64,000 nucleotides of DNA from Pontibacter ummariensis (GTDB lineage: Bacteria > Bacteroidota > Bacteroidia > Cytophagales > Hymenobacteraceae), in assembly GCF_900188175.1 (NCBI RefSeq), contig NZ_FZOQ01000001.1:62001-126000 (forward strand), read 5' to 3'. How positions within the stretch are numbered: position 1 is the stretch's first letter; the number at the start of each line of letters is the position of its first letter. Position numbers and translations under genes: made by a program. This document shows positions 45,101-55,534 of this stretch, piece after piece. The notes under the pieces were generated by a model. It had not been told where the DNA came from. It was given only the letters and a program-made list of their open reading frames with translations, and did not search any database.

Positions 45101-47164
45101 TCAAACCTTAGGTTGAGTAGGCTTAAACTTTATTACAAGCAGTGTTTGGTCGTCGTAGAGGTTGTTGGGCCCTGTAAAATCCACTAGGTCGTTGATGATG
45201 GCCCACTTAATGTCTTCAGCCTCCAGGTGGTAGGTTTGCTGCAGCATGTATAGCAGGCGGTTTTCCCCGTATTCTTCGTTTGCCTCGTTCCGCGCTTCCA
45301 CAATCCCGTCCGTGTAAATCACCATCACATCCCCGGGATTGTAATCATAGTACATCTCCCGCACATGGTTAGAGTAAGACTTATCCCGGATGATGCCCAG
45401 CCCCAGGCCTTCGGTTTGGAAGTAGAACACGTCATCCATCATCGCATTGTAATACAGCGTGTGGCAGTGTCCGGCTCTCGCAAACATAAAGCCTTTCATC
45501 CGGTAATCAATTATATATAGCGCAGAAGTTATAAAAGAAGTTTTCTCTAAGCAGCGGCTCAGGGCGCTGTTGGCCTGCTTCATAAACTCACTCGGTGGCA
45601 TGTCCTGCTGCATCAGCCCATGAAAAATGCCTTTCATCTGCGCCATATGGAAGGCGGCTGAGATACCTTTGCCCGACACGTCGCCTATGATGATTGCGAT
45701 ACGGGACTCACTCAGTTGCAGGAAGTCGTAAAAATCTCCTCCCACTTCTTTCGCAGCCACAGCATGCGTACTGATCTCGAACCAACTGTCCGTCGGGAAG
45801 TTCTTTGGAATCAGGCTTTCCTGTACCTGTGAGGCGATCTTCAACTCTTCCTTGTAACGCTCGTTCTGTAGCGATTCATTTATCAGCCGCAGGTTTTCGA
45901 TGGTCAGCATTGTCTGACTCGTGAAAGTGCGGAGCACGTTTACCGTCTCCCGGTCAAAGCCCTGCTCGATGTCTTTCAGCAGGTACAGCACGCCCGAGAG
46001 GTGCTTCTTGGTTTTAATGGGCAGGATGATCAGCGACTTCCATGGCAGCATCAGGTCCCGGAAGCCCGGGTTGCGGTCCAGGTTATTGTTGATATAATCT
46101 ATGTTGTGAATGTTGTAAGCCAGCAGCAGGTGCCTGATCCGCTTGATCTGGTCTTCGTTCACGTTGAGCAAGTGCGAAACGACCGGCTCACTGTTCCGGA
46201 TATGCTCGTACCAGGCAGCACTGGCGTCAGAGGCTTTGATGGTGCTGTCGAAGAGCATGTCGTACACCTGGGCTTCGCTTTGCCCCTGCTGGATAGACTG
46301 GCTCAGGCGCTGGAAGTTCAGCAGGTCTGCACTCTTTTGTTCGAACACGCTGGAGGTAGGCAAGCTGAACAGGGACACCAGAAAGGCCGAGAGGGAATAA
46401 AGCCCGACAAACAGCATGGCCAGTAGCAGCGTGCCCACATCGGTATAGTCTACCACCAGTTCCGGGCTGTTGGCCGAGTTATAGAAATAGCGCAGAAAAA
46501 CATAGCAGCTGACCAGGATGGCCCCCAGCAGCAGCAAAGAGCGACTCTTGTTATTAAAGGTGAGGTAGGCAACCCACTTCAGGTTGGTACACAGAAACAG
46601 GGTGTAAAAGCACATCAGCGCCAGCAGCGGCAGAAAGATGTAGTTGGTGTAGTCGAAGTTGAATAGCGTTAGCAGGAAGGTAGCGGCTAATAGTAACTCG
46701 AACCAGTCCCAGGCGATCTGCAGGAACTTGTTCTTGTGATACAGCAGCAGTTGCCGCCAGGTATAAAAAGCCCTTGCCAGGAAAATCACCAGCAAGCCGA
46801 AGTTGATCTGGTAGACCAGGTGCAGCAGCAAGGGCGACTGCAGCTGGTTGTATTCTGTTACCATCTTGTAACCCAGGTGCAGGGGTAGGGCCACATAGGC
46901 GGCAACGGCTCCCCGTGAGAACAGATTCATGAGATAGCCCATAAAGTCCATTCCTTTCAGGGTTTCTGTGTTGAGGCGCTGAAACAGGAAAACAGAAACG
47001 ACAAAAACGATGACCAGCAGGTTGGTAATAAACGGAAACGCACCAATAATGGCTTTTTGCTGTCGAAGGCTCTCCGCAGCTAACAGCACGTTTGCCAATA
47101 GCAGCGACCAGCTAATGACAGCAACAGTGGCCAGTAAAGATTTGGCGTTCGTTTTGTACAACAT
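45101..47164 (-). CDS. Membrane-bound PP2C (SpoIIE-type) serine phosphatase with GAF domain
   Basis: About 687 residues from the ATG at 47164; the longer frame to 47260 starts at a TTG and is less likely. The N-terminal 280 residues contain about eight membrane segments (for example LLATVAVISWSLLLANVLL). A GAF-like domain follows (about residues 295-440, WKSLIILPIKTKKHLSGVLYL). The C-terminal SpoIIE/PP2C phosphatase has EVGGDFYDFL, IIIGDVSGKGISAAFHM, ARAGHCHTLYY and VMVIYTDGIVEARN with the metal-binding aspartates. It probably dephosphorylates the STAS protein encoded next. The signal is sensed by the membrane part and GAF domain and is unknown. Confidence 0.9.
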   Translation of the reverse strand: MLYKTNAKSLLATVAVISWSLLLANVLLAAESLRQQKAIIGAFPFITNLLVIVFVVSVFLFQRLNTETLKGMDFMGYLMNLFSRGAVAAYVALPLHLGYKMVTEYNQLQSPLLLHLVYQINFGLLVIFLARAFYTWRQLLLYHKNKFLQIAWDWFELLLAATFLLTLFNFDYTNYIFLPLLALMCFYTLFLCTNLKWVAYLTFNNKSRSLLLLGAILVSCYVFLRYFYNSANSPELVVDYTDVGTLLLAMLFVGLYSLSAFLVSLFSLPTSSVFEQKSADLLNFQRLSQSIQQGQSEAQVYDMLFDSTIKASDASAAWYEHIRNSEPVVSHLLNVNEDQIKRIRHLLLAYNIHNIDYINNNLDRNPGFRDLMLPWKSLIILPIKTKKHLSGVLYLLKDIEQGFDRETVNVLRTFTSQTMLTIENLRLINESLQNERYKEELKIASQVQESLIPKNFPTDSWFEISTHAVAAKEVGGDFYDFLQLSESRIAIIIGDVSGKGISAAFHMAQMKGIFHGLMQQDMPPSEFMKQANSALSRCLEKTSFITSALYIIDYRMKGFMFARAGHCHTLYYNAMMDDVFYFQTEGLGLGIIRDKSYSNHVREMYYDYNPGDVMVIYTDGIVEARNEANEEYGENRLLYMLQQTYHLEAEDIKWAIINDLVDFTGPNNLYDDQTLLVIKFKPTQPKV

Positions 47165-47408
47165 AAAACGGGAATCCGTCTTGGTTTTCTTTTGCTGCGT
47201 CAGAGTTACGATTGTTATTGCTTTATTTTGGTAAAGAAAGGTAAGAAAAAAACAGTACAACTACAGGAGCAGGGCAGGGCCCGCCAAATCACGTAGCATA
47301 ACGTAATATATAAGAACTAAGTTAACTTTCAAACAGGGCTGGCTTATCTGTAAAAGTATTGCCAGGTATGCGGTTGCACTCGCTTGTGTGTGACTATCAA
47401 TGGTTTGC

Positions 47409-47471
47409 AAGGTAAAAACAATAAAGCAGCGAGACCGAAGGGAGGTCTCGCTGCTTTATTGTTTTTACCTT
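47409..47471. terminator. Very long perfect hairpin, probable guaB terminator
   Basis: A perfect 28-bp inverted repeat (47409-47436 and 47444-47471; core AATAAAGCAGCGAGACC) with a 7-base loop. It lies between the phosphatase gene and the 3' end of guaB (stop at 47523); on the minus strand it follows guaB after about 50 bases. It may also stop plus-strand transcripts. Confidence 0.85.
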
Positions 47472-47522
47472 AAACTTCTGTCCGGTGGTTATAAAGCCCA
47501 TGGGAGCCGCAGCGTTTTTAGG

Positions 47523-49043
<1,521 letters not shown>

Positions 49044-49144
49044 TTAGATTACAGCGCAAGCACTGCATGAATTTTTTGGAGTCTAATCTGCAGGCTGCCG
49101 AATCCGCTTTCTTGAAGGGCTTTCGGGACTACCTGCTTCTGGAA

Positions 49145-49465
49145 TCAATAAGTTGGCATCGTAGGGTCTACCTCCGTTGCCCAGGCGTGGATGCCGCCTT
49201 TCAGGTTGAGCAGGTTGTCATAACCGAGGCGCTGGGTCAGGTAGTTGATCGCCTGCGCGCTCCGGAAGCCATGGTGGCAGACAACGACTACGGGGACATC
49301 GCGCCGGATGCGACTGGCTTGTTTGGTGAGTTCGCCCAGGGGGATCAGCTCTCCGCCTAGATTGCAAATTTCGAACTCCACTGGCTCCCGCACGTCCACT
49401 AGCTGCATGGTAGAGCCACTAGCCAGCCGGCCTTTCAATTCCTGGGCGGTAATTTCGTCCATCAT
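49145..49465 (-). CDS. Rhodanese-like sulfurtransferase domain protein
   Basis: A single-domain rhodanese of about 106 residues. The start is set at ATG 49465 (MMDEITAQEL) because a strong GGAGG site lies just before it; an upstream ATG at 49504 gives 13 more residues. The active cysteine is in VVVCHHGFRSAQAI and the family-typical LVDVREPVEFEICNLGGELIP precedes it. Small stand-alone rhodaneses carry persulfide for sulfur transfer; the partner is unknown. It is divergent from pnuC. Confidence 0.88.
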   Translation of the reverse strand: MMDEITAQELKGRLASGSTMQLVDVREPVEFEICNLGGELIPLGELTKQASRIRRDVPVVVVCHHGFRSAQAINYLTQRLGYDNLLNLKGGIHAWATEVDPTMPTY

Positions 49466-49597
49466 AATACATTTTCCTCCTTCTCTCTTCTTTGCATAAA
49501 GCATTTGTAGCGTGCCTCAGGGAGCTTTGTTGCTTCACAAACCAAATTTAAGGAACGATTCTTACAGATTCGGTGCTTTCTGTTTTAATTTGTGGCT

Positions 49598-50224
49598 ATG
49601 GATGTGACACAGAGTATAGTGGAGGCCTGGCAGGCCATGAGCCTGATTGAACTAATCGGGGTGCTGACAGGTGTTGCCGGTGTATGGCTGGCAGCCCGGC
49701 AGAATGTCTGGACCTGGCCCATGAGCCTGGTCAGCGTGGCCATGTACGTGCTGGTCTTTTACGATGCCCGCCTGTATGCCGACATGGGCCTGAACGCTTT
49801 TTACTTTGTAACGAGCATGTACGGCTGGTACATCTGGCTGTACGGCGGTAAGAACAACACCGAGCGAAAGGTAAGCCACGTGCGTAAGAAGGAAATGCTC
49901 ACGCTGCTCGGCTTAGGGGCTGTCTTTACCCTTGGCCTGGGTTACTTTCTGGATAATTACACCGATGCCGATCTTTCCTATACCGATTCCGCCACCACAG
50001 CTATCAGCCTGATCGGGTATTGGATGATGGCGAAAAAACAGTTGGAGAACTGGGTTGTCTGGCTGGTGGTGGACGTGCTGTATGTGGGCGTTTATGCGTA
50101 TAAAGAGCTGTACCTGACCAGTTTCCTGTACTTCGTGTTCCTGATCCTGTGTGTGGTCGGATACCTGGATTGGAAAAAGGCTCTGCAAGAGCGGGAACGG
50201 AATGGTGAGCTTGTTGGCGTATAA
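49598..50224 (+). CDS. pnuC: PnuC-family vitamin transporter (nicotinamide riboside type)
   Basis: A membrane protein of about 208 residues with around seven helices. Typical PnuC features are GVWLAARQNVWTWPMSLVS, ARLYADMGLNAFYFVTSMYGWYIW and ENWVVWLVVDVLYVG, with conserved tryptophans and asparagines lining the substrate path. PnuC carries nicotinamide riboside by facilitated diffusion; in Bacteroidota the same family also includes PnuT, a thiamine transporter. No TPP riboswitch is visible before this gene, and a NadR-like kinase gene lies 3.8 kb away, so the nicotinamide riboside role is favoured but not certain. Confidence 0.88.
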   Translation: MDVTQSIVEAWQAMSLIELIGVLTGVAGVWLAARQNVWTWPMSLVSVAMYVLVFYDARLYADMGLNAFYFVTSMYGWYIWLYGGKNNTERKVSHVRKKEMLTLLGLGAVFTLGLGYFLDNYTDADLSYTDSATTAISLIGYWMMAKKQLENWVVWLVVDVLYVGVYAYKELYLTSFLYFVFLILCVVGYLDWKKALQERERNGELVGV

Positions 50225-50352
50225 TTCTAAAGAAACATCTTATAGTTAAAGTCGCATCTGGTACGTGTTGCGTACACTCTACTAAGAGTTCCCTTTATTG
50301 CTGCGCCTTCAGTATTGGGCGTTGATTGTTTAACCACCAAACCGGCAGCATT

Positions 50353-50529
50353 ATGAGATCACGTAAACTAGCATTACCAGAAGAGTTAAAGTTTGAGAAC
50401 CGCCTGAAGTGGGGATATGAGTCACCTGATGAGAGCCCAAAGCGCGTGCTCCTGAGGCAACACGGCGAAAAGCGTCCCAAACTTGTAGAAGTCTATAACT
50501 TCTATGACTACAGCTTCTCTGAGAATTGA
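50353..50529 (+). CDS. Uncharacterised small protein (58 aa)
   Basis: A 58-residue ORF from the ATG at 50353, 129 bases after pnuC. The product is basic and hydrophilic, ending in VEVYNFYDYSFSEN. No family is recognised. A strong hairpin terminator follows 16 bases after its stop, and this spacing supports a real gene. Confidence 0.5.
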   Translation: MRSRKLALPEELKFENRLKWGYESPDESPKRVLLRQHGEKRPKLVEVYNFYDYSFSEN

Positions 50530-50544
50530 AATTCGAACATGGAT

Positions 50545-50590
50545 TAAACAAAGAGCGGAAGGTTATTGCAGCCTTCCGCTCTTTGTTTAT
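50545..50590 (+). terminator. Terminator of the pnuC-small ORF unit
   Basis: A perfect 18-bp stem (core AACAAAGAGCGGAAGG, 50545-50562 with 50572-50589) with a 9-base loop. It ends the transcript before a long AT-rich gap. Confidence 0.85.
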
Positions 50591-51350
50591 ATGTGCCTTT
50601 AAAATCATATTTTTCCTTTACCCTTCCTTTTGCTCCTTTCACCCTTTCTAGTTAACACTTTACAATTTATTATAATAATATTTATATAAAAGATTGTAAA
50701 TATGGTATACTGCATCAGCTTAACGGCCTGAGTAAGATTTGCAGGGGCAATTCCTACTGGTGCTCCCTCCGTTCCTTTTATGCCTTTTTAAAAGTCTGTT
50801 GTACTAAATGTGAAAACACATTGTGTGATGATATACATATTAAAATTAGAGCGCTATAGGCAGGAGAGGGATTCTGCAGAGGGCTATTTTTAGCAAGTTA
50901 GTGTTTGTAAAGTAATTGCATCTTATGTAAAGAAATACTACTCCCTACTCGGGTACCGTGATCTGCGGGCTGAGCATCATCAAAATAGACAAACTAAAAA
51001 TAAGAGTGGCTTTGCTTGCCTGTCCTTGAGCTCCTCTATGTAGCAGCTGACACAATCCGTATGTTCAAAATTACGGAAAGGCCCTGCTTTGCTTGTAGTT
51101 TTCTGTTTTGGCAGCCAATTATTATAAAGCTAAAATTTATCATGGCTAAACATAACCAAATGCACCTTTAAAAAGATCAGCCTTGCTCTTTGAGGCCTTT
51201 TATAACATGCCTATTCAAGGATACGGAGGGGTCAGGACCAGGTGGTCCTGTGGCTGCTTGTTCTTGTTTTGTGTCTTAATGCCCCAATGTTTTTGAGCCA
51301 TTAGGCTGCCTTTCCTGAAATACAACTAAAACCAACACTATAAAACGATT
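50591..51350 (+). other. AT-rich gene-free stretch
   Basis: About 760 bases with no convincing gene on either strand. It is clearly more AT-rich than the core genes, with stretches such as 50655-50700. It may hold the promoter of the following secreted-protein gene, but I could place no -33/-7 pair. Together with that gene it looks like an inserted block. Confidence 0.5.
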
Positions 51351-53627
51351 ATGGAAATTTTACAGAACCCAAGAGGCAGAGAGGGGCACCCGCTGTCAAA
51401 AAAGCTAAGGCAAGTCGCTTTAATTGTATGTGTTTTTATGGTAGGAACGTTTGTTTACCTGCCAGCTTATGCACAGAACTGTACCTCAAACGATGTGCAG
51501 ATACTTAGGGCTTATTTAGTTGATGCAACTACTGGCGCTCCCTTAGATCAACAGCTCCCATGTACATACGGTACTAACATTGAAGTGAGGCTTGCCTTAG
51601 AACTGTCGACAAACACACCTCGGAAAGGAGTGAGTATTAGTGGCAGTATTGTTAAGGATGATGCCTCTGGAGCACTTGTTGCTAATTTAGGAGAGTGCTT
51701 CGGTGCCACCCTTTCAGCTGGTACCGTTGTAAACTTTTCTAAAAAGTTTGCCTGGGCATGTGGAACGGCGATTAAGATGGTTAACACGTCCATCTCCTGG
51801 GGAACGGGGAACTCTCAGTATTGCCAGGGTACAGATGCACAGGCCCCAAGTACGCCCTCCAAGTGTTGGAAGCAGCAAGACAATAACTACATTCCCATTG
51901 TAACTTATCCTTGTGCAACAGCAAGTCTTTCATCTTTTGAAGCAGGTGATGCAAAGTGTACTGGAGACAACGCAAGTTTTGCAACTGCTTTTACGGCGGC
52001 ACCTAACACACATGTTACGTCTGTACAATGGCAGGTGAGTTCAGATAACGGTACTTCGTGGAGCAGTTTGCCTGCTTCGGCTACTTATACCGTTTCAACT
52101 ACAAGCCTTCCGGTAAGTTCAGGGGCTACAACCCTGAACATCAACAACGTCACGGGTTTGAATGGGTATAAGTACCGTGTTCAGGTAGTCAGTACCTCTA
52201 CAAGTGACTTGCAGTGTAGCATCATTAGCAGTGCTGCTACCTTAACTGTAAATCCAACTAAGCCGGCAAGCGTCAGCATTTCTTCCAATGCAACGAACAA
52301 CACCATTTGTGCTGGCACCAGTGTTACTTTTACTGCTACGCCAACTAACGGGGGAAGTGCGCCGTCCTACCAGTGGAAACTGAATGGAAGCAACGTTGGA
52401 TCTAACAGTGCTGCTTATACTAGTTCGACTCTGACAAGCGGGGATAAAGTGTCTGTCGTGATGACTTCCAACGCCTCACCTTGTCTTACTGGTTCGCCGG
52501 CTACATCTAACGAGGTCACCATGGTAGTCAATGCTAAGCCTGCCGGATCGAACAGTACAGCCGTAATTTGCAGCGGGCAAGAAACAGATATTCCCTTAAG
52601 TTCTTCTGTGGCGGGAGCCGCCTATACCTGGACGGCAACTTTGCTGGCTTCGCCGTCTGGAGGAGAAGTGACAGGGTTTAGTAGCTGTAACTCATCTTGC
52701 GGAGCCTCCATTAAGCAAAGGCTTATTAACAGCGGAACCACAGAAAGAGTAGTGCGTTATACGATAACACCTTTGGCGAACGACTGTGAGGGCAATCCTT
52801 TTACTGTAGACGTCACTGTAAAACCGCTAGCGGCAGCTCCTATCCTGCATGTCGAAAACGACTGCAACGGCACATCAACGGTAACAGCCAGGGATGCATC
52901 GGGTAACCTGATTGCTTCGGGTGAGTTGGCCTGGAGCGACAATGGAAACGGTAACCCACGAACAGTTAATTCTGCTGTGACCCTAACAGCAACGCGAACA
53001 ATTAGCGGAGGGTGTACCAGTGCCGTTAGCAGTTCGGTAGTCACTGCACCAAAGGCAGCACCAGCGGCACCAACAGTATGTATCGTGCAACCTTCGCTTT
53101 GTGGCCCAGCAAAAGGTTCAGTTACCATCGTCAGTCCAACAGGCGAAGGTTTCCTGTACACCGTAAATAATGGCGCTACCTGGCAGAGCAGCCCTGTCTT
53201 TGCAGAGTTGGAAGCCGGTTCTGTAACTGGCATAAAAGTGAAGAACCCTGAAGGGTGTATTTCGGCAGCTGCAGACTGTAGTGTTAGCAGTTGTGAGAGC
53301 CCTGAGGTTCTGCCAACTACATCTGTTATAAGTTCCCTTCAAGTCAAAGAGCACCCGAAGGCCCAGGACCAGTTAACCGCCTACCCGGTTCCGTTCTCTG
53401 AAAGCACTACGCTTGAGTTTAAAGCAGAGCAGGATGGCAAGTACGAGATCAACCTTTATGACATGAAGGGGGCTTTGGTTCGACAACTGAAGGCCGGTAC
53501 TGCTAAAGCAGGCGAAGTAACACGTATAGAGGTAAATGGCAGTAGTATGAGGGAGGGGATGTACCTGGCCCGGATGATGAGTGCCACCGGGGTAAAAACA
53601 GTTAAATTACTAAAGAAGGAGAGATAA
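51351..53627 (+). CDS. Secreted Ig-like/adhesin protein with T9SS type A sorting domain
   Basis: A 758-residue exported protein. A signal peptide lies at about residues 22-42 (ALIVCVFMVGTFVYLPAYAQ). The body is rich in Ser, Thr, Asn and Ala with Ig-like or PKD-like repeats: TWSSLPASATYTVST, and SYQWKLNGSN followed by cysteine pairs. The last 80 residues are a type IX secretion C-terminal domain (LTAYPVPFSESTTLEF, YEINLYDMKGALVRQL, REGMYLARMM, TVKLLKK), which directs export and surface attachment. Function is probably surface adhesion or matrix. Base and codon use differ somewhat from neighbouring core genes. Confidence 0.88.
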   Translation: MEILQNPRGREGHPLSKKLRQVALIVCVFMVGTFVYLPAYAQNCTSNDVQILRAYLVDATTGAPLDQQLPCTYGTNIEVRLALELSTNTPRKGVSISGSIVKDDASGALVANLGECFGATLSAGTVVNFSKKFAWACGTAIKMVNTSISWGTGNSQYCQGTDAQAPSTPSKCWKQQDNNYIPIVTYPCATASLSSFEAGDAKCTGDNASFATAFTAAPNTHVTSVQWQVSSDNGTSWSSLPASATYTVSTTSLPVSSGATTLNINNVTGLNGYKYRVQVVSTSTSDLQCSIISSAATLTVNPTKPASVSISSNATNNTICAGTSVTFTATPTNGGSAPSYQWKLNGSNVGSNSAAYTSSTLTSGDKVSVVMTSNASPCLTGSPATSNEVTMVVNAKPAGSNSTAVICSGQETDIPLSSSVAGAAYTWTATLLASPSGGEVTGFSSCNSSCGASIKQRLINSGTTERVVRYTITPLANDCEGNPFTVDVTVKPLAAAPILHVENDCNGTSTVTARDASGNLIASGELAWSDNGNGNPRTVNSAVTLTATRTISGGCTSAVSSSVVTAPKAAPAAPTVCIVQPSLCGPAKGSVTIVSPTGEGFLYTVNNGATWQSSPVFAELEAGSVTGIKVKNPEGCISAAADCSVSSCESPEVLPTTSVISSLQVKEHPKAQDQLTAYPVPFSESTTLEFKAEQDGKYEINLYDMKGALVRQLKAGTAKAGEVTRIEVNGSSMREGMYLARMMSATGVKTVKLLKKER

Positions 53628-53650
53628 GTTGCTGGGATAATTCGCATGAC

Positions 53651-53690
53651 AATGATAAGGGGCATTTCTTCTGGTGCCCCTTATTATTAG
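53651..53690 (+). terminator. Terminator of the T9SS cargo gene
   Basis: A 14-bp stem (core ATAAGGGGCA and complement, with one G-U pair) with a 10-base loop, 23 bases after the stop, followed by TTATTATTAG. Confidence 0.75.
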
Positions 53691-53699
53691 CCTTCTGTT

Positions 53700-53955
53700 A
53701 AGTTATTGCTACCTTCACTTGTGTTTCTGGTTCATTCACGGGAGTTAATGGTATTTATACTATTCTGTGTTAGTTTAATTATAAAAATAAGAAAAAACGT
53801 TATATATTTACTCAGGCTTCAGACCAGCAGTTGCCCAACAGACAGACATAGAACAAGGCTAAATACCTTTCTATACGCTTGTGCACCCTCCGGAACTGGT
53901 TCGGTTTGAGGCTTCCCGTCAAAAGCACTCCTGAAGGAGTATCAAATCGTTGGAT
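53700..53955 (+). other. Gene-free stretch before an orphan terminator
   Basis: About 260 AT-rich bases. A 67-codon ORF (53706-53909) has no recognisable product. The stretch ends at a strong hairpin with a T-run but no gene on the plus strand precedes it, so a small RNA or tiny unrecognised gene is possible. Confidence 0.35.
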
Positions 53956-53993
53956 TCAGGTACATGAGGATACCTGAACCCAACGATTTTTGC
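53944..53993 (+). terminator. Orphan terminator hairpin
   Basis: A 19-bp stem with one mismatch (53944-53962 with 53971-53989; core AATCGTTGG and CAGGTA) and an 8-base loop, followed by TTTTTGCTTTT. No gene ends immediately upstream; the previous gene already has its own terminator 250 bases before. Confidence 0.75.
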
Positions 53994-54043
53994 TTTTAGG
54001 CCGTCTTTGCTCTTTTCTGACGCTTTTTCGCGACCTTTGCCGC

Positions 54044-54574
54044 ATGCTGAAAGTCGCGATTACCGGGCCGGAATCTACGGGCAAATCTACGCTGTCGGTG
54101 CAGTTGGCCCGGCACTACCAGACTGTCTGGGTGCCGGAATATGCCCGCTCGTATGTCGGCAATTTAGATAAGCCCTATACATTAGCGGACATTAAGGCCA
54201 TTGCGCGAGGGCAATTAGCCCTGGAGCAGGAGGCACAGCAAGGGGCAAAGAAACTTCTTTTCGCGGATACCGACATGTTGGTGCTCAAGATATGGAGCGA
54301 ACACGCCTTTGGCCAGTGCCCAGCCTGGATACAGGAAAAACTAGCGCAGCAGGAGTACAACCTTTACCTGCTGATGGGCGTTGATTTGCCCTGGGAGCCG
54401 GACCCGCAGCGCGAGCACCCGCACCTGCGGCAATTCTTCTACGACTGGTATAAACGGGAGCTGGAGGCGCTGGGCGTACCCTTTGTGGAAGTGCAAGGCC
54501 AGCAACAAGACCGCTTTAACGTGGCCCGGCAGCATGTAGATGCGTTGCTCCAGCAACATGACCCCTTATCATAA
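54044..54574 (+). CDS. NadR-like ATP-dependent kinase (ribosylnicotinamide kinase type)
   Basis: Residues begin at ATG 54044 with MLKVAITGPESTGKSTLS, a P-loop at about 7-15, giving about 176 residues. VPEYARSYVG and DTDMLVLKIWSE are further family motifs. The layout matches the C-terminal kinase domain of NadR, which phosphorylates nicotinamide riboside; no adenylyltransferase domain is present. With PnuC 3.8 kb away this suggests riboside uptake and trapping. Thiamine kinase activity cannot be ruled out, since a TPP-controlled receptor is encoded near. Confidence 0.82.
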   Translation: MLKVAITGPESTGKSTLSVQLARHYQTVWVPEYARSYVGNLDKPYTLADIKAIARGQLALEQEAQQGAKKLLFADTDMLVLKIWSEHAFGQCPAWIQEKLAQQEYNLYLLMGVDLPWEPDPQREHPHLRQFFYDWYKRELEALGVPFVEVQGQQQDRFNVARQHVDALLQQHDPLS

Positions 54575-54578
54575 AACT

Positions 54579-55454
54579 ATGCTATATTTTTTAGAGAACG
54601 ACCGGTATAAGGTTGGCATCGACAGCCAGGGTGCCGAACTGCAGCACTTTGTAAAAAAAGACGAGAACCTGGAGTTGATCTGGGTGGCAGACCCGAAGGT
54701 GTGGAGCGGCCATGCGCCAAACCTTTTCCCGATTGTAGGAGAGTTGCCCAATCAGCAGTATACCTATCACGGGAAAGCCTATCATCTTCCCCGGCATGGC
54801 TTTGCCCGGCGAAAGGAGTTTGAATTGGTAGAGGAACACCACGATAAGCTGGTGTTTGAGTTGGAGCATGACGAGAGCACCCTGGCGGTGTACCCTTTCC
54901 GCTTCAGGCTCCTGATTGCCTATAAACTTGTGGATAACCAATTAGCCGTTACCTACCTGGTACGCAATGAGGAAGAGGAGGCCATGTGGTTCTCCATTGG
55001 AGCCCATCCGGGCTTTAACGTGCCTTTGTATCAGAACGAGGACTATACCGACTATTACCTGGAGTTCGAGAAGGAAGAGACGCTCAGCCGCTATTTGCTG
55101 AATGAACAAGGCTTGCTAAACGGGGACACTGAGAGAGTTTTGCAGCAGGAACGGGTATTGCCGCTAAGCCACCAGTATTTCGAGAAAGACGCTATTGTGT
55201 TAAAGGAGTTAAACTCAAAGAAGGTTACGCTGGCCAGTAAGACCAACCCACGCCGTATTGAAGTAGCTTTTGAAGGCTTTCCTTACCTGGGCATCTGGGC
55301 CAAGCCGGGGCCTTCGCCGTATGTGTGCATCGAACCCTGGTGCGGCATTGCCAGTAAGGCAGGGGCGTCCGGCGAACTGCAGGAGAAGGAGGGGATCAAT
55401 CAGCTCGGGCCCAAGCAGTCTTTTGAGCGTACCTTCATAATCACTGTTTTGTAA
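54579..55454 (+). CDS. Aldose 1-epimerase-like protein (LacX/YeaD group)
   Basis: About 291 residues from the ATG at 54579, 4 bases after the kinase stop. The galactose mutarotase-like fold shows VGIDSQGAELQHFVKKDE at the N-terminus, NLFPIVGELPNQQY and HLPRHGFARRKEF, plus SIGAHPGFNVPL with the histidine used in the family, and YVCIEPWCGIASKAG late. It belongs to the LacX-like branch rather than classical GalM. A true sugar substrate is not known. Cotranscription with the kinase is likely. Confidence 0.85.
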   Translation: MLYFLENDRYKVGIDSQGAELQHFVKKDENLELIWVADPKVWSGHAPNLFPIVGELPNQQYTYHGKAYHLPRHGFARRKEFELVEEHHDKLVFELEHDESTLAVYPFRFRLLIAYKLVDNQLAVTYLVRNEEEEAMWFSIGAHPGFNVPLYQNEDYTDYYLEFEKEETLSRYLLNEQGLLNGDTERVLQQERVLPLSHQYFEKDAIVLKELNSKKVTLASKTNPRRIEVAFEGFPYLGIWAKPGPSPYVCIEPWCGIASKAGASGELQEKEGINQLGPKQSFERTFIITVL

Positions 55455-55460
55455 TTTAAA

Positions 55461-55532
55461 GTGATAGCTGTTAAAAGCAGGAGCCCCGGCTGATTTAGTT
55501 CAGCCGGGGCTCCTGCTTTTAACAGCTATCAC
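55461..55532. terminator. Very long perfect bidirectional hairpin
   Basis: A perfect 33-bp inverted repeat (55461-55493 and 55500-55532; core AAGCAGGAGCCCCGGC) with a 6-base loop. It lies between the converging epimerase-like gene (stop 55454) and the small membrane protein gene (stop 55535). Confidence 0.9.
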
Positions 55533-55534
55533 TA

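Noticed and set aside
54030-54044. Leaderless promoter directly before the NadR-like kinase
   Set aside because: GACCTTTG only partly fits the -7 consensus and the spacing to a TTTG upstream is 22 rather than 19 bases.
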